Shown here in pieces: positions 38,001-51,187 of a stretch of DNA of 64,000 nt (its first letter is position 1; every line of letters begins with the position of its first letter). The notes under the pieces are model-generated. The model did no database searches. It had not been told where the DNA came from and was given only the letters and a program-made list of their open reading frames with translations. The DNA is from Diphasiastrum complanatum. Its lineage: Eukaryota > Streptophyta > Lycopodiopsida > Lycopodiales > Lycopodiaceae. Position numbers and translations under genes: made by a program. Where the stretch lies: positions 6,012,852-6,076,851 of the forward strand of contig CM055103.1 in the NCBI GenBank assembly GCA_029204225.1, read 5' to 3'.

Positions 38001-41000
38001 TATCTCAACAATACTTGATCATATGCTTATGTTCACCGACTAGGTTAAGTGCACCAAATAACCCTAGTAACTAGGAACACACAGTAGATTCGTACAAGAT
38101 TAGTCATGCACATATGTGAATAATCTCACTATGACCTAGTACATAAACACATTGATTCCTCCAGAATCCACACATGTTATTCACATCTCATTAAGAATTT
38201 TGTAACTCAGCTACTAAAGAATTTCTACTTCTCATGAGTAAATAACATATCCAGGAAATCTCTGAGACGAATAACATTCACTCTCAACAGTTTTCCAATC
38301 CAATTTACCACTAATAACTAATTTCTTCCACTCAATCAACCCCTCTCTAATCCTAGTACTCCAACTAAGATTAGGTTGATCTAATACATACATTCCAGAT
38401 TTAAATCTTGATCAAACTTATTCCTATTCCAATCAAAATAGAATTAGTAACTTTTGACCTTTCACTGTACTACTTCTAGATAATGATTCAAATTTCAAAC
38501 CTATTCTAGTTCGAGATTGTCCACAATCCCTAGAGAATTTCTCTTATTCGAAAAGTTCCAAGTTGGTATCTTACTCTGAATCTATCCAAAATTACTTTCA
38601 AAAAATCTCATTTCTATACCACAACTGGTTCTCTTCCAAAAACTATGCAACCAACAGAACCTCAAATAGAATTTTATCCCATCACTTCACCCCTCCTTTT
38701 AAAGAAATTATCAATATCCATAAAGGTTAACTGGAAAGATGATATATGAAAATATCTAAATCCACTAAAAGTCAGTAATAGCTGCATTCCATAGAAGGAT
38801 TCACTCTATTACATTAGGACTTTTTTCTTCAAATATTTTCAACCCGAGTTATAGCACTATCATTTTTCTGAAATCCATTTATGCAAAAGAGATATCCTAA
38901 ATTTAAAAAATTGAAACACTTTAATCTTAGAATTTATCTGAATTCCAAGTCTATTCACACAAGTAGTAATTCATATGATATAACAGTCTTTCAAAAGAAT
39001 AACTTCATGCTGGAAAGAATCATATAAACCAGTCTGATGTCTTATATTTGAGAAATTACTAAGAAGTAAAGGATTAATTAAAAAAACAAAAAATAGATTT
39101 GAGAGCCTCTGATTTTGTAAATAGTGAGATACCACATTGGGATCTAGATTAAACCTCAAAATTTTCCAAAATACCCCACATTTTATTAATGGTTTTTTTT
39201 TTTCCCCGTATCATGACTAGGTACTATAATATTCCATTGATAATCAGATTTTTACAGTCCTAGAATTTCCTTTCCAAAATTACCGATGTCCTATACCACT
39301 AGCTCTTCCTTCCAGAAAACCCTTAACTGCCTTATCTGATATTCTAGAGATCCACTGATCATCTAGTTGTCCTATAGTCCACATAGGATATTATCTCTTG
39401 TTCCCAAAGCCTGGAGAATCCATTTATTTGGATGACTGGCATGCCTATCAGATGGATACAACAAATCCATTCCTGAACTTGTGATTTAAACAGAAGAACT
39501 AACATGGTTCAACATTACACTCAGATCCTTCCAGGTTAGTGATAAGCTTCAAATCCCTATGGATCCAAGAGCATTAACTCTAGGGGCAAGCTTCTATCAA
39601 TTAACAGATCCAATGTAATCCACGTATCAGATTCCACTTCTAACATCACAATTGACATCCAAAACTGTGGTCTACTCAATGGTTACAAAGATATCAGTTA
39701 TGAATTCAACTAAATGAATTTAATCCAGGAAATTGATATCCGGTGTCAAGCGATTATTTACAGAGATTGCCAAAATCCTAATTGCGAAATACATGTTCCG
39801 ATCACACTTACTACCACTGATGTCCACTCTTCTTCCCCCCTTAGAATTTTCAATCCCCTGAAAATCTATTTCAGCTAAGGTACTAAGAAGACGTAACAAC
39901 ATTAGTAAATGTTTAAAGTGAATTACTATAGGAAAAAAGTCTAAAACAATTTCACTTCTACCTATACCTGGGTTGAATCACAAAAATCATCTACTAGTAT
40001 GAAAAACAGTACTAGTCTGATCTTTTGCATATAATTCACCATATGATTTAACCGGAAACGAAATCAGTTTTTTACTTTTGATCAGTTCCTATCAATTACA
40101 ATTTTTCCAATAAAATTGGACTGTTTTTTCTTTTTATTGACTGGTTTGGCATTACTCCGTTAATATTAACAAAAACTATCAAAACTTCGAAATATAAAAA
40201 TGCATGAATGGAAATCCTACCAATAGGATTTTAGTAACTCTTAAACTGTATCCAACCAGATTTTACTGCCCGAATAAAGAGTTCTATCCCCACTCATTCT
40301 ATCTGGTCATTTCATATTGTTTCACAATTTTTTAATTCAATTTTGACGAGTATCTTGCACAAACGTTCACTTGACCCATTTCTAACGATCAGTATCCATC
40401 AGAAATATATTAGACAAGTGAGTGATTTCAAATTTTAACCAGATTTGAAATTCAATAGAAAAGGAAAGATTCAATTTTAACTTTCAACCTGGGAGTACTC
40501 CAAAAGTTAAAATAACATACAATAAAAACTGCCGGAAAATTCATTGTGGTTCCTTCTATCAATTTTAAATTATCTATAACTGGGAAGTAATTTAGCCTTA
40601 GTGAAAACACTGTGACTAACTAACTGAAAAACTCAGTATACTCAATTCACTAATCTAAACTCATTTCATAGATAACGAAAAATTGACCGAAATTTCGGTT
40701 TTTTGGAAAAACTCGATTTTTGGTTCATTTTACATAATATAAAAAATTTTGACGAAAATATTGGTAGTACAAAAGACAATCAAAATTGAAAAATCAAAAT
40801 ACTGTTAGATTCCTAATGTCACTAAACCAATGTCCAACTGGCATGCAAAGCACACTACATCAGTCACAAAACGTCAATACAGAACTTTTTCCGTAAATTG
40901 CAATTTTACGAAATTTGTCAGCCAATATCACTGATTTGTGATCCATCAGAGCACATGCGTATAACCACTAAAATCGACTATAAATCCCTCATGCATGTCA

Positions 41001-44000
41001 GAATCACACTGAGAATCAGCATGCAATCAATCCATGCAAGCACAACAGTACCACAAACTAGGGAAAAGACTAGCATGCAATCAAAACAATTACGGATTTT
41101 GCAAATTTTGCTCACAAAACTGCCAAAATTTCAAACAACCATAACTTTGGCTACAGTGCACCAAATTAGGCACTTTAAAGCACAGAACGGAGGGAGACCA
41201 AGTGACCAAGATGATTGCCACATTAGCCTGCCACCTAGGCTTCACACGTGTGAGAACAGAGCGGTCCAATTTCTTTAGTAGGGCGCATTTCTACAAGGCC
41301 AAATCTTGCAAAATCATGCAAACATCTCCCCAAGCTCAAAAGTGATGCTACCAACAGTCTTCAATGGTCTATTAGACTTCTGTGAAGCATTCATATTGGT
41401 CCTAAGAAGCAGTATAGACTAAGAACGAAGATTTCTTGGTTTGTAGAAGTCAAAATAGTTTCAAATTGATGGAGATGAAGCATAAGCCACCGGCCATCGA
41501 TTGAAAAAAACAAGCAAAAATGATGACTTTTGGCTATTTTCCGGTTTTTTCTTCACTATAAAGTGGAGATTCATGACATGCAACTCTTTCTCTAGCACAT
41601 GCAAACCAATTTACAGATTTATAGCCATCTAATTGATCAGATCTTGCTATATTTGTATTCTTGCTATCAATTTTGAGTCAAAAAGCATGAAAAATCAAGC
41701 AATTTTGACCAAAACATAGCCTAGAACCGTAAATCATGAAAAGAACCAACATGCATCATTAATTTCATCATTAATGATCCCTAAAATTAAAGTACACTTG
41801 CTGGAAAATTCAGATCTACACAAAATTTGAGCTACACATCATACTGTATTCTGGTATTCACCATCAAGTCTCTTCTTTAGTTGACGACAAACTTTATCAT
41901 TATGGAGTTCTTTGCAAGAATTAAACCCTAGTTTTATGGGCTTCACAAGAAAGCTGATTTAGCTACCCTTTATTTAGTCATGTACTTTTTGTGCACACAA
42001 GGATTATTCCCATGCTAAGACTCCCACCCTTGTTCAAAAATGGCCTATTCCTCACTGCCAATAGTTTGACATCTCCATGGATTTTATTATGGGTTTTCCT
42101 CACACACAACGAGGACATGATGGTTGCCTTGTTTATCATTGATAGATTTTCTAAACAAGCACTCTTTTTTCCAGTCAAATCTACTATTAACGTTAAGCAG
42201 TGTGCTCATATATATTAACATAAGATTTTTTGAATTACATGGCTTACCTTGTTCAAGTATGATAGTTTTTCAAAGAAGTAAATATCAGCCATTGTTACCC
42301 ACATTGGCATTAGAATCCCATTTGAGGCAAACAATGAAAAATTAACACCAAATCTTCATGCGTAACTCACATTTTCTTGGTGACCCATTGCGGAGCCAAA
42401 ATCTCCAAAAATCTTGGGCCAGAAACCTCACGAAGGAACCCACTGAAAAAGCTGATGTGATCCTATAGCAACAAAGTGAACCATCAATATACTTGACCAA
42501 ATGCTAACTGAAAGTGAAGTCTTATATCTACAAGCAAATTCAAATAACGAGTAGTTTATGCAACACAAACATTTTCATGGTAATACGTGATTAAAAAATA
42601 TACAAAACAGCATGTCACGAGATAGAATATGATACATCGCACATATGATATGTTTCCAATCCTGTTGGGAAACCTAAATGAGAAACTTAAAAAAAAAACC
42701 AACCATGTCTCATTCATAGATATTATGAGCGAAATATCCATAGAACATTAATAGCACCAAGTAGAAATGTAATTGTGATGATCAAATGGATGAGTTGCTC
42801 AGTTATACTAGAGAATCAATGGCAATACTCACCTAAACCTTATCGAGATTGAGGTAATGCTAGAGAAAGGCTACTTTGAACAATCAACCAAGGAGAATTG
42901 GCTTCTAATCAATTTATAGTGTCCGAGGGCCTCGAGCTGCCCTAATCAAGTTTGAGACTACACATTATTTGGAGGACAATTACTAGGCCAACGAAAATAA
43001 ATGCCACTTGAGAACATCGATGTCAACCAATGGTGCCACATGCGAAACTTATGACATTAGGTTCAACTGAAAAATTATAACGACTAATAAAATGCCAAAC
43101 CTGGGTCCAAACTACTTACCACTACAATATGCCTACAACTCTCCCTATTTAGAAGACTATGTCCTCGCTATCGATAAAGTAACAGCGAGAAGAGGGAGTA
43201 TGACAATGAAGACGATGGTACCAAAGAAACATAATATCATGCCAAAGGGGATTGTGAATGTTGTAACATTAACTACTGCTCAAAAACAAATGTCTAATCC
43301 AAGAGCATAGAAAGCACGAAAAAATTGTAGTTTCCCAGAAATGCTCGTCAATAGGTCATCACAATCATTGCACAAAATACTCAATAGAAGACCCACAATG
43401 ATGTTTGCAAACATATACTTGAGTAATATTTATAAGACAAGGACAAAGCTTATTATTACCAGAAAATAAAGGCTCAACAATATCCAGCTTAAGAACAGTA
43501 GCACAAAGCATGGAAAACAGGAGTGCGCTTGGAAACCAGAAGTAACTTTAGTTTATAGTTATGGAATTGATGACTGTTTAAATCTCCAAAAAACCATATG
43601 AACAAGAAACAAGTTTATGTTGGAACGTACTGTCTATTATGAGTCATTGTGTACTTCCATGGCGCACATTTGATAGTGTACCAAAGATAACATTTACTAC
43701 ATTCTAGTCAAAGTAAAAGTTGGTCTAAGTAAGACCCACAAAAACTTTATATAATGTCATCTTAAGATAATGTTTGCTTGAATCATCTTACTGGTCGGGC
43801 GTGCCCCAAGTGGCCTATAAGTAGGTCAACTACCTACAAGTTATGGACTACAGTCTACAGGCTTATTGGGATACTCTGCATATATTTTGCAAGCCTTTTT
43901 ACTGATGTTTATACTTTTGTTCCTAGTTACGCATTTTACATTATTCATGTAGAGGCCCCAAAGCCTTTTTATGCTTATGACTGGCCTTGGGCCTTAATTC

Positions 44001-47000
44001 TAACATTGACTGGCCAAGTGCCTTTTTCTATTGAGTCATATGTGGAGTGGGTCCATTAGTAGGGTGCACTATTTTCCCTCCAAATTCTTTGCCTCCATTT
44101 TTGAATTTCTACATTAGGGTTCATTAGTGGAAGGCAAGTACGAAGGAAAAATATTTACATTTCCATTAAGTTCTATGAGTGAGCCATTATGCAAGAATGA
44201 CGAACTGTGGGATACATGCTTCTTCTTTAATGACACATTATGCTCAGAAAACCACTCTGTGCTAAGTATTACATCTTCTTTGTCCAAATTCATAATATGA
44301 AAATCTAGATAATCCTTATGGCTCTGAATTTGAAAAGGAAGACGAGGGACTATCTGATCCAAAACTTGACTTTCCACTTCCGTGGCCCAACTTCACTACA
44401 TAACAATGGTTACTTTGCTTTTATTCCACCTTTAGCTTCTACAAAAAAATGAGAGTTGATAAAATCATGTGTAGAACCGTCGTCAAAAAAACAAAACCAT
44501 TAAGGTTTTGGCCACCTATAGTCCCATTCATCCAAATTAGGTTGTGGGGTCCAAATACTGCCGTATTAAAGCAACAATGCTCACAAACAGAATTATCAAC
44601 AAAGGATTAATCAATACTAGAAATGCTAGAGTTACCTAGTGTCTTAAATGAAGCCTCGTTAGCATTTTTCAATTTCTTTGGAAATTCCTTTGCATGACCT
44701 AGCTCAATGCAATTAAAGCATAAATTGTCGCTCTTGCCCTTGGTGATGGTCTCTTGGTCCATCGAGGAGCATTTCTTTGATCCATTGTAGTGCGACCACC
44801 TACATGCATGAATAAAAAATGACTTACTATAAATAGTAATGGCCCCTATAATAGCATGCAGGCATGGCCCAATAATCCTAATTAATTCTAAATGACAACA
44901 TTAGGGGTACTAATGTGATCATTAACTCTAACAAGATATGCTAATATTTCCGCAAACATTGTCAGATTCACAGATTGAGGGTACGTTCTTCTCAATGGCA
45001 ACTTTAATGTCAGGACTACTGCAAGACAAGTTGATTTTCATGATGTTGTTGACTAGCTGCACATTCGGACCTATCACTAGCTATGGTAAGTATTTATTGC
45101 AGCTAAGAAAAGTCCATGAGTTAGCCATTTATAATAGCCTAGCTAGTTAGCCTGATTCTTGCAGTTACCCATGCCCCATTCTCATAGTGGTGGTGGAGAC
45201 AATGTTGTCGACTAGCTCGTGGGGTCACCATCTTTTATTTCACTAATATCAAATTTTCAGATCATTCCCACTACTCTTTCATGCCTTGTCGATTCTCTAT
45301 TTAGTTCCTCCACAAGTGCCTTTTGGCATGAAATCATCCCTCGCGCTCCATCCCCTCTCCTTGAAGACTTAATATTTAGACAACATATGCCCCTTTACTA
45401 TACACCATATCCACTGACTCACCCATCTCCATCTCCCAATGACCTTCACCTCTGATGTGGTCCTAGAGGCATCACGACAATGAAGACTTGTTGTACCAAA
45501 GACATAGAGAACCTTGAATTGGAATTGTTGATCTATGCATGATAGTGTACAGGCCATGCAATAGCAAAAATATAGAATTAATAAGCTCCTAAGATCATAC
45601 ATTCAATCTAACAACAAGCATACTACACATTGCCAACAATGGAGAGAGATATGGAAGGAAAACTTTTTCAACAAGTAATAAAATACAACGAAATGTCTCC
45701 AATCATTGATGACACCCACATTGGCTCCCGTAAGGAGCAAAGTTTGCCCAAGGCTGAGTAGAAAGAAAAGAAAATTTTCAAGAAGCGGGACAAGGACAAG
45801 AGGGTTCCAGGGCGGGAAAAAATGCATGACGTTGGATCGCACTAATTATGACAAGGCAAGGACTGGCGGCTTGTGTTTCTCCCGCATGGAGAAGGGGCAT
45901 CTTTCAAAAGAATGCCTGAAGAAACAAAAGCAATCTAGCAGGCATCCTAATTCCTTCAAGGCGCCAGGTAGTTCTAGTATTTCTTTTGTTGATTTATCCT
46001 TTAAGGATGACACTAATTCTGAGAATTTTTGCTTTGATACAGCTGTTTTTGGTGCCGACGACCTCATTTGTATGAATGGGTTCGTAGGACGCCAAGTTTT
46101 CTTTTTGACGATGGTTCTACACATTTCTCCTGCTCAATCAAGTCAAGACTCTATCCTCACCGAATCTGGGTTTTCAACGAGGGAGAAGAAGCCTGAAGTG
46201 GTAGACGATTGGCTGACCAAATGGAACAATTATTTTAGTCTACAAGGAATCTTGAAGAGATTGAGAGTGTTGTTTGGTTTTTCCATGGTAAAGCTTTGTC
46301 GTGGTGGCGTGATTTGCAACCAAAACCCACTACATGAGAAGAATTCATTGAAATTTCCAAAAAACCATTTGTGGATGTGAACGATTTAGATTGATATCAA
46401 AACTTCACTCATTGCAAAATGGGGACAAAGCGTTTGGACTCTTATCTCCATGATTTCATGGACTTAGGAAATAAAGTTCCATCATTCGATTTAAAACTGG
46501 CTCTTTGGCAATTCATCGTAGGTTTGCCAACAAATTATCAGAATGAATGTAAGTGATATGTGCTTCCGTGGATGAAATTTCTATGCAGTTATAGGAGCTT
46601 CTTAGGATGGGCCACATTCGGCCTAGTAAGTCCCCTTCAGGAGAACCAATCCTTTTGGTTAGTAAATAGGATGAAGGCACACATTTGTGTCTCAAATTTA
46701 AAAAGTTAAATGATTTAACCATCAAGAACATATATCCTTACCTAGGATGGGTGATCTAATGGATCGTTTGAATGGAGCTAAGTGTTTCTTCAAGATTGAC
46801 CTTAGATCGGCATACCACCAGATAAGGATTAGGAACGACCCTTGTGCTGGTCATCCAGGCATACAGAAGAAGACACTTGACCTTGTCAGGCAAAATTTCT
46901 TCTAGCCAAAGATGAATAGTCATGTCGAGGCATATGTTCAAGGTTGTGAACAATGCCATCAAAATAAAGCAAAAAGACTCAAAAGTGAGGAGGTTCACGA

Positions 47001-50000
47001 TGCCACTTGGGTGGTGGTTGACAAGCTAACCAAAATGGCGCAATTTACACCAACTAATCAACTGTCAAGGCATCTGAACTAGCCCAGCTTTTTGTTGAAA
47101 AGTTGTTCAGATTGTATGGCTTGTCGAATGATATTGTTAGTGACCAAATTCACTGGCAAGTTATGGCAGTCAGTTTTTGATAAACTTGAAACAACCCTTA
47201 GTCTTAGTTCTTCGGATCACCCAGAATCTGATGGTCAGACGAAACGTATCAACCAGACGTTGGAAGACATGCTTAGAGCATATGTCTCTCACAGATAGTC
47301 TAGTTGGGAAAAGTATCTCCCAATGGTTGAGTTCGTGCACAATAGTACAAAGCATTCTTCCACCTGATTCAGTCCTTTCATGCTGATGTATGGCTTTTAG
47401 CCGTGTTTGCTAGTTTCTGTAGGACTCAAAGGTCTCAACGTGCAAGCTGCAATAGATTTCTTGCAAGATATGCAAGAAATGCTGCAAGTGGCCAAAGAAA
47501 GCATTAAAACCGCCTAGAATAGAGCTCAATTTTATGATAACCATGGTCGCTTACCTCAAGAATTTGAGGGCGGAACCTGGCTGTATCTTAAAATCCCTAA
47601 AGATTCTAATGTACTTAGGATGGGGAAATGTCATAAGCTATCTCCACATTATAGCGGTCCTTACAAGGTTGTAAAGAAAATCAAACAGGGTCACTTATTA
47701 GCTAGATCTTCCGATTGGGGGTTCATCATGTTTTCCATGTAAGTCGTTTGAAAGAGAGACTTAGTCGAAAGGATTCCCTAGTTCCAGAAGGTGAACTGGT
47801 TGAGTTGGAGGATCTGACTACCTTTGTGCCTTACATGCCAGAAAAGGTGGTTGACGTTCGTCGACACCAATTGAGAAACTGTTTAGTTTCTGAGTTTCTA
47901 GTACGTTGGAAAGGCAAGTCAAATGAGGACACTTGGGAGAGGGAAGACTACTTAAGACTAAACTTCCCTGGCTTGCTCCCTTTACGAGGAGGCTCTTAAA
48001 GGGGGAGGGAATGTTACGTACCCGTAAGGGCACGTAACAGGTTACCTAAGGTGACAGTCTCTCTTATGGGATAGAACGTTGGTCTTGAGCTATTGGTCAA
48101 TTGGGTGCCACGAGTCAATGTCCTATTGGCATGAGGTGACCATCTGTTATGGACCCGCCTCAATGTGCACAATTGACGTATGTCGATGATCATGCGTACT
48201 CCTATGGTCGGAGATGACCCCACCTGGACTATGTATATAGATGTGGGTCTCCATGCACTTGTCATTCATTCTCTCCTGGAGAATGAAGAGCTCTTCCACT
48301 AGTGGTTAGGTCAGGACGATTATCTAGGCCTTAAAATGCAGGTAGGCGAGGGTTGAGCGTAAGGTATGGTGGTATGGGACACCATGGCTTATCGGAGATC
48401 TGAGCTTGCTTGATGGTGGTCTATAGCTCTAGTACACAAGGGTGAGGAACGGATGGGCGGAAACGTAGCGTTTGCCACCTGATTGTGTCTTAGCAATGAC
48501 CGGATTCGACGATGGGGATTCTAACAACTACCAGATCAAAGGGAGGTATCATTGCCTCTTCCAAGATGCACCTATCACATTGAGGTCCATTATAGCACAT
48601 AAGGACAAAACACATATTGGGCCTACCTCCAGCTACAGTCCACCACCCTTTATCAATGCCTATGGCCAGCCCTAGTACCATTGCATCCATGCCCTCCAAT
48701 TTCTCCCTTTTCAATTCTCTTATTGTATGTGAAGCTATAGACCAGTTGAAACATAATCGTGCCCATTACATTGATGACCTTGAGGCAAAGCTTCTATTCT
48801 TGATGCAACCATCATTTAACTCTTATTAGCCGATCTCCTTAATATTGTAGTGGTCTCGGGTTTCCCTTCTTCATGGTGCACCATTACCATATAGTCACAT
48901 AAGTTCCTCATCGGATTATTTAAGCTGAGTTTACCATGCTCCCCATGCAAATGGAGGCTATGTTGCAACTTATCATTTTTACATACAAGATGGTCAAGGC
49001 ATTTGCGGATTCAAATGAGGGTATGGGCATTTGCCTACAAGATAGTTACGGCATTTGGGAATTCAGATAAGTATAGGAAACTATCCATTGGCATTCTCTT
49101 CCTCTAGAGCATTGCATGAGCAAGGGCATCGTCTCTCTTCTCATTCTAGAGCATCACATTACTCGGTTCACTTAGCATCTCTATATCTCATGAAGGAAAA
49201 CAAGAGCCAAGGCACCAAGATGTAACTATCAAACAATCTCCACAAGACAAATGGGGGAAGAGGATAGGAGCCCTCAAGGAGAGAGAGAGAAAGCAATAAT
49301 GCAAGCAGAAAAATGGAGAGCAATGCTTAGCAAATGTAAAAAATGGTATACACAATGAGCATACAAGTACTCTACCTGGATGTGGCCAAGTGCCAACAAA
49401 CCCTAAGCTTAACCACTGGGCACCCCCAAAAGTCAAGATAGGGCCCCTAAACAAATTTAGACCCTTAAGGACCCACGAGTCACTACATGACCAAAATTGG
49501 GTCCAACTGAAGTTAAGACAAACTTAACATGGCCTAAATAATTAAATACCCATGGTTACACCAATTCGACCTTTTGGGTCAAAGTAACCTATGGATTAAC
49601 TTTAGCATAGTCATTTATTTCTAACATCTCACCTCCATAAAAATCCATGCATATTTTTGATGAGTCATTAGCACTGGGTAGATCATATATTTACATAGTA
49701 CGGAGTAGTCCTTTGAAGCTCAAGCCAGATGTCTATCGTACTCATTCTATGCATATCGATACATTTGGAGATAGTGTCCCACCAGGCTACTTGGATGTAG
49801 GCTCTCACATGGTCTTAATTTTATCTTGGGGCAGTTTGGGCTTTCCTCTCACCAACTGCAGGTGGAGGTATTTCTAGAGGACAAAATTTGTTGTATGTGT
49901 TGCACGGAGATAGGGACCAAGGACCACTTTTCCTCCAGATGCTTGCTATAATAACAGATTAGAAGGAGATAGAGCTGCCCTTTCAGTATCAGCCCATAAC

Positions 50001-51122
50001 ACCTCGATCTCTTATATCATATGAGGATCAAAGGTATGTTCCTTTGATGATGAGAGATGTCCCACATGAGGAGTGACCTTTGTCAATATCAGTCACCAGA
50101 TGTAGATCACCTCTTTCTTTTCTGGCAACAACCTTGGTTAAATACAATCGGATTCAAATGGTAAGGCAAAGATCCCCTATAAACACCGCAATCAAAGCTG
50201 GTGCCTATGTATTATGAGGCTTCCACCTTCCAAAGTCTCACATCAACCTTCGCTCAGAAAACCAGGCCCTTTTCAAACACTATGTTTGTCAAACCATATA
50301 GCTCCACCATCAACGACCATCATGATTTCTTCAGTTCATTGCAGCAGGAGACCAAAAGATCACGAGTTTATGGCTATATAGATCACGAGTTTATGGCTAT
50401 ATGCCTTTTTTTCTCAGCTACGAGTCAGCTCTTAGGTTCACTTTTAGTCTTTTCTTCATTTTCAGCTTTGTTTAGGTTATTATTTCTTATCAGAGATGTT
50501 TTACACTCCCATAGCATGTGACATACTTGAAAGGTGCCTTTTAGACTTATGTACCTTTGGTACTTCAAAGACATTCAGTAAGATTCCTTTATCTCTCTCT
50601 AATAAAAATAATTTAGTCTTTCTCTATGAGTAGTTAGAGGACTAAAAGAACTGAAAAGACGCAGAAGCTCGGAACTTACAAATGCATACCTCAATAAGGT
50701 GCACAATAGTTAAGTGCCCTTTAAGTCTTGCCACATCAAGAGAAGTTTGGCCATCATCATTAACCGCCAGCGGATCCGCTAGTGACATAGAAAGGGTTAA
50801 CAAAGAAAGCTCATTAGAAAAATTACCAACAAAAAGCAAACAATTAAATATAACGTGAAATTTACAGCTAGTTAAATTGCTACTTTGGTTAAAAATAAAC
50901 TCACTATGAAATACCTCCTCTTGTTAGAAGTAAAAGCACAGTCTTGTCGAGTCCTCTTTTAGCAGCATGATGTAAGGGAAATCCTCCGTGAGCTCCTGTT
51001 GCATATTATAAAATAACCTTTGAATAGGTCTGACGTCTACACTTTTTGCATACATCAATTTAGGAAAGGTGCTTCAACAAATACAAGTAACCAGTTAGAT
51101 TGCTCCAGCTGCCACATTTGGC

Positions 51123-51187
<65 letters not shown>

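Larger units (their letters stand above)
32856..42370 (-). other. XBAT34/35-like intron 5 (9.5 kb)
   Basis: Holds an hAT MITE (34025-34622), a microsatellite and LINE RT fragment (35023-35660), an LTR (36717-37227), 4 kb of AT-rich sequence and a Gypsy integrase scrap (41985-42345). 32900-34000 shows nothing recognisable. Confidence 0.8.
42463..50689 (-). other. XBAT34/35-like intron 4 (8.2 kb)
   Basis: Contains a Gypsy gag/protease scrap, a Copia LTR piece, a LINE piece and a rearranged chromovirus with 3' LTR. 42463-44100 and 48527-50689 show no confident element. Confidence 0.8.

Noticed and set aside
49626-49877. LTR-like start and neighbouring open frame
   Set aside because: Only one boundary is visible and the open frame has no known motif. 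Kept only as a low-confidence remark.
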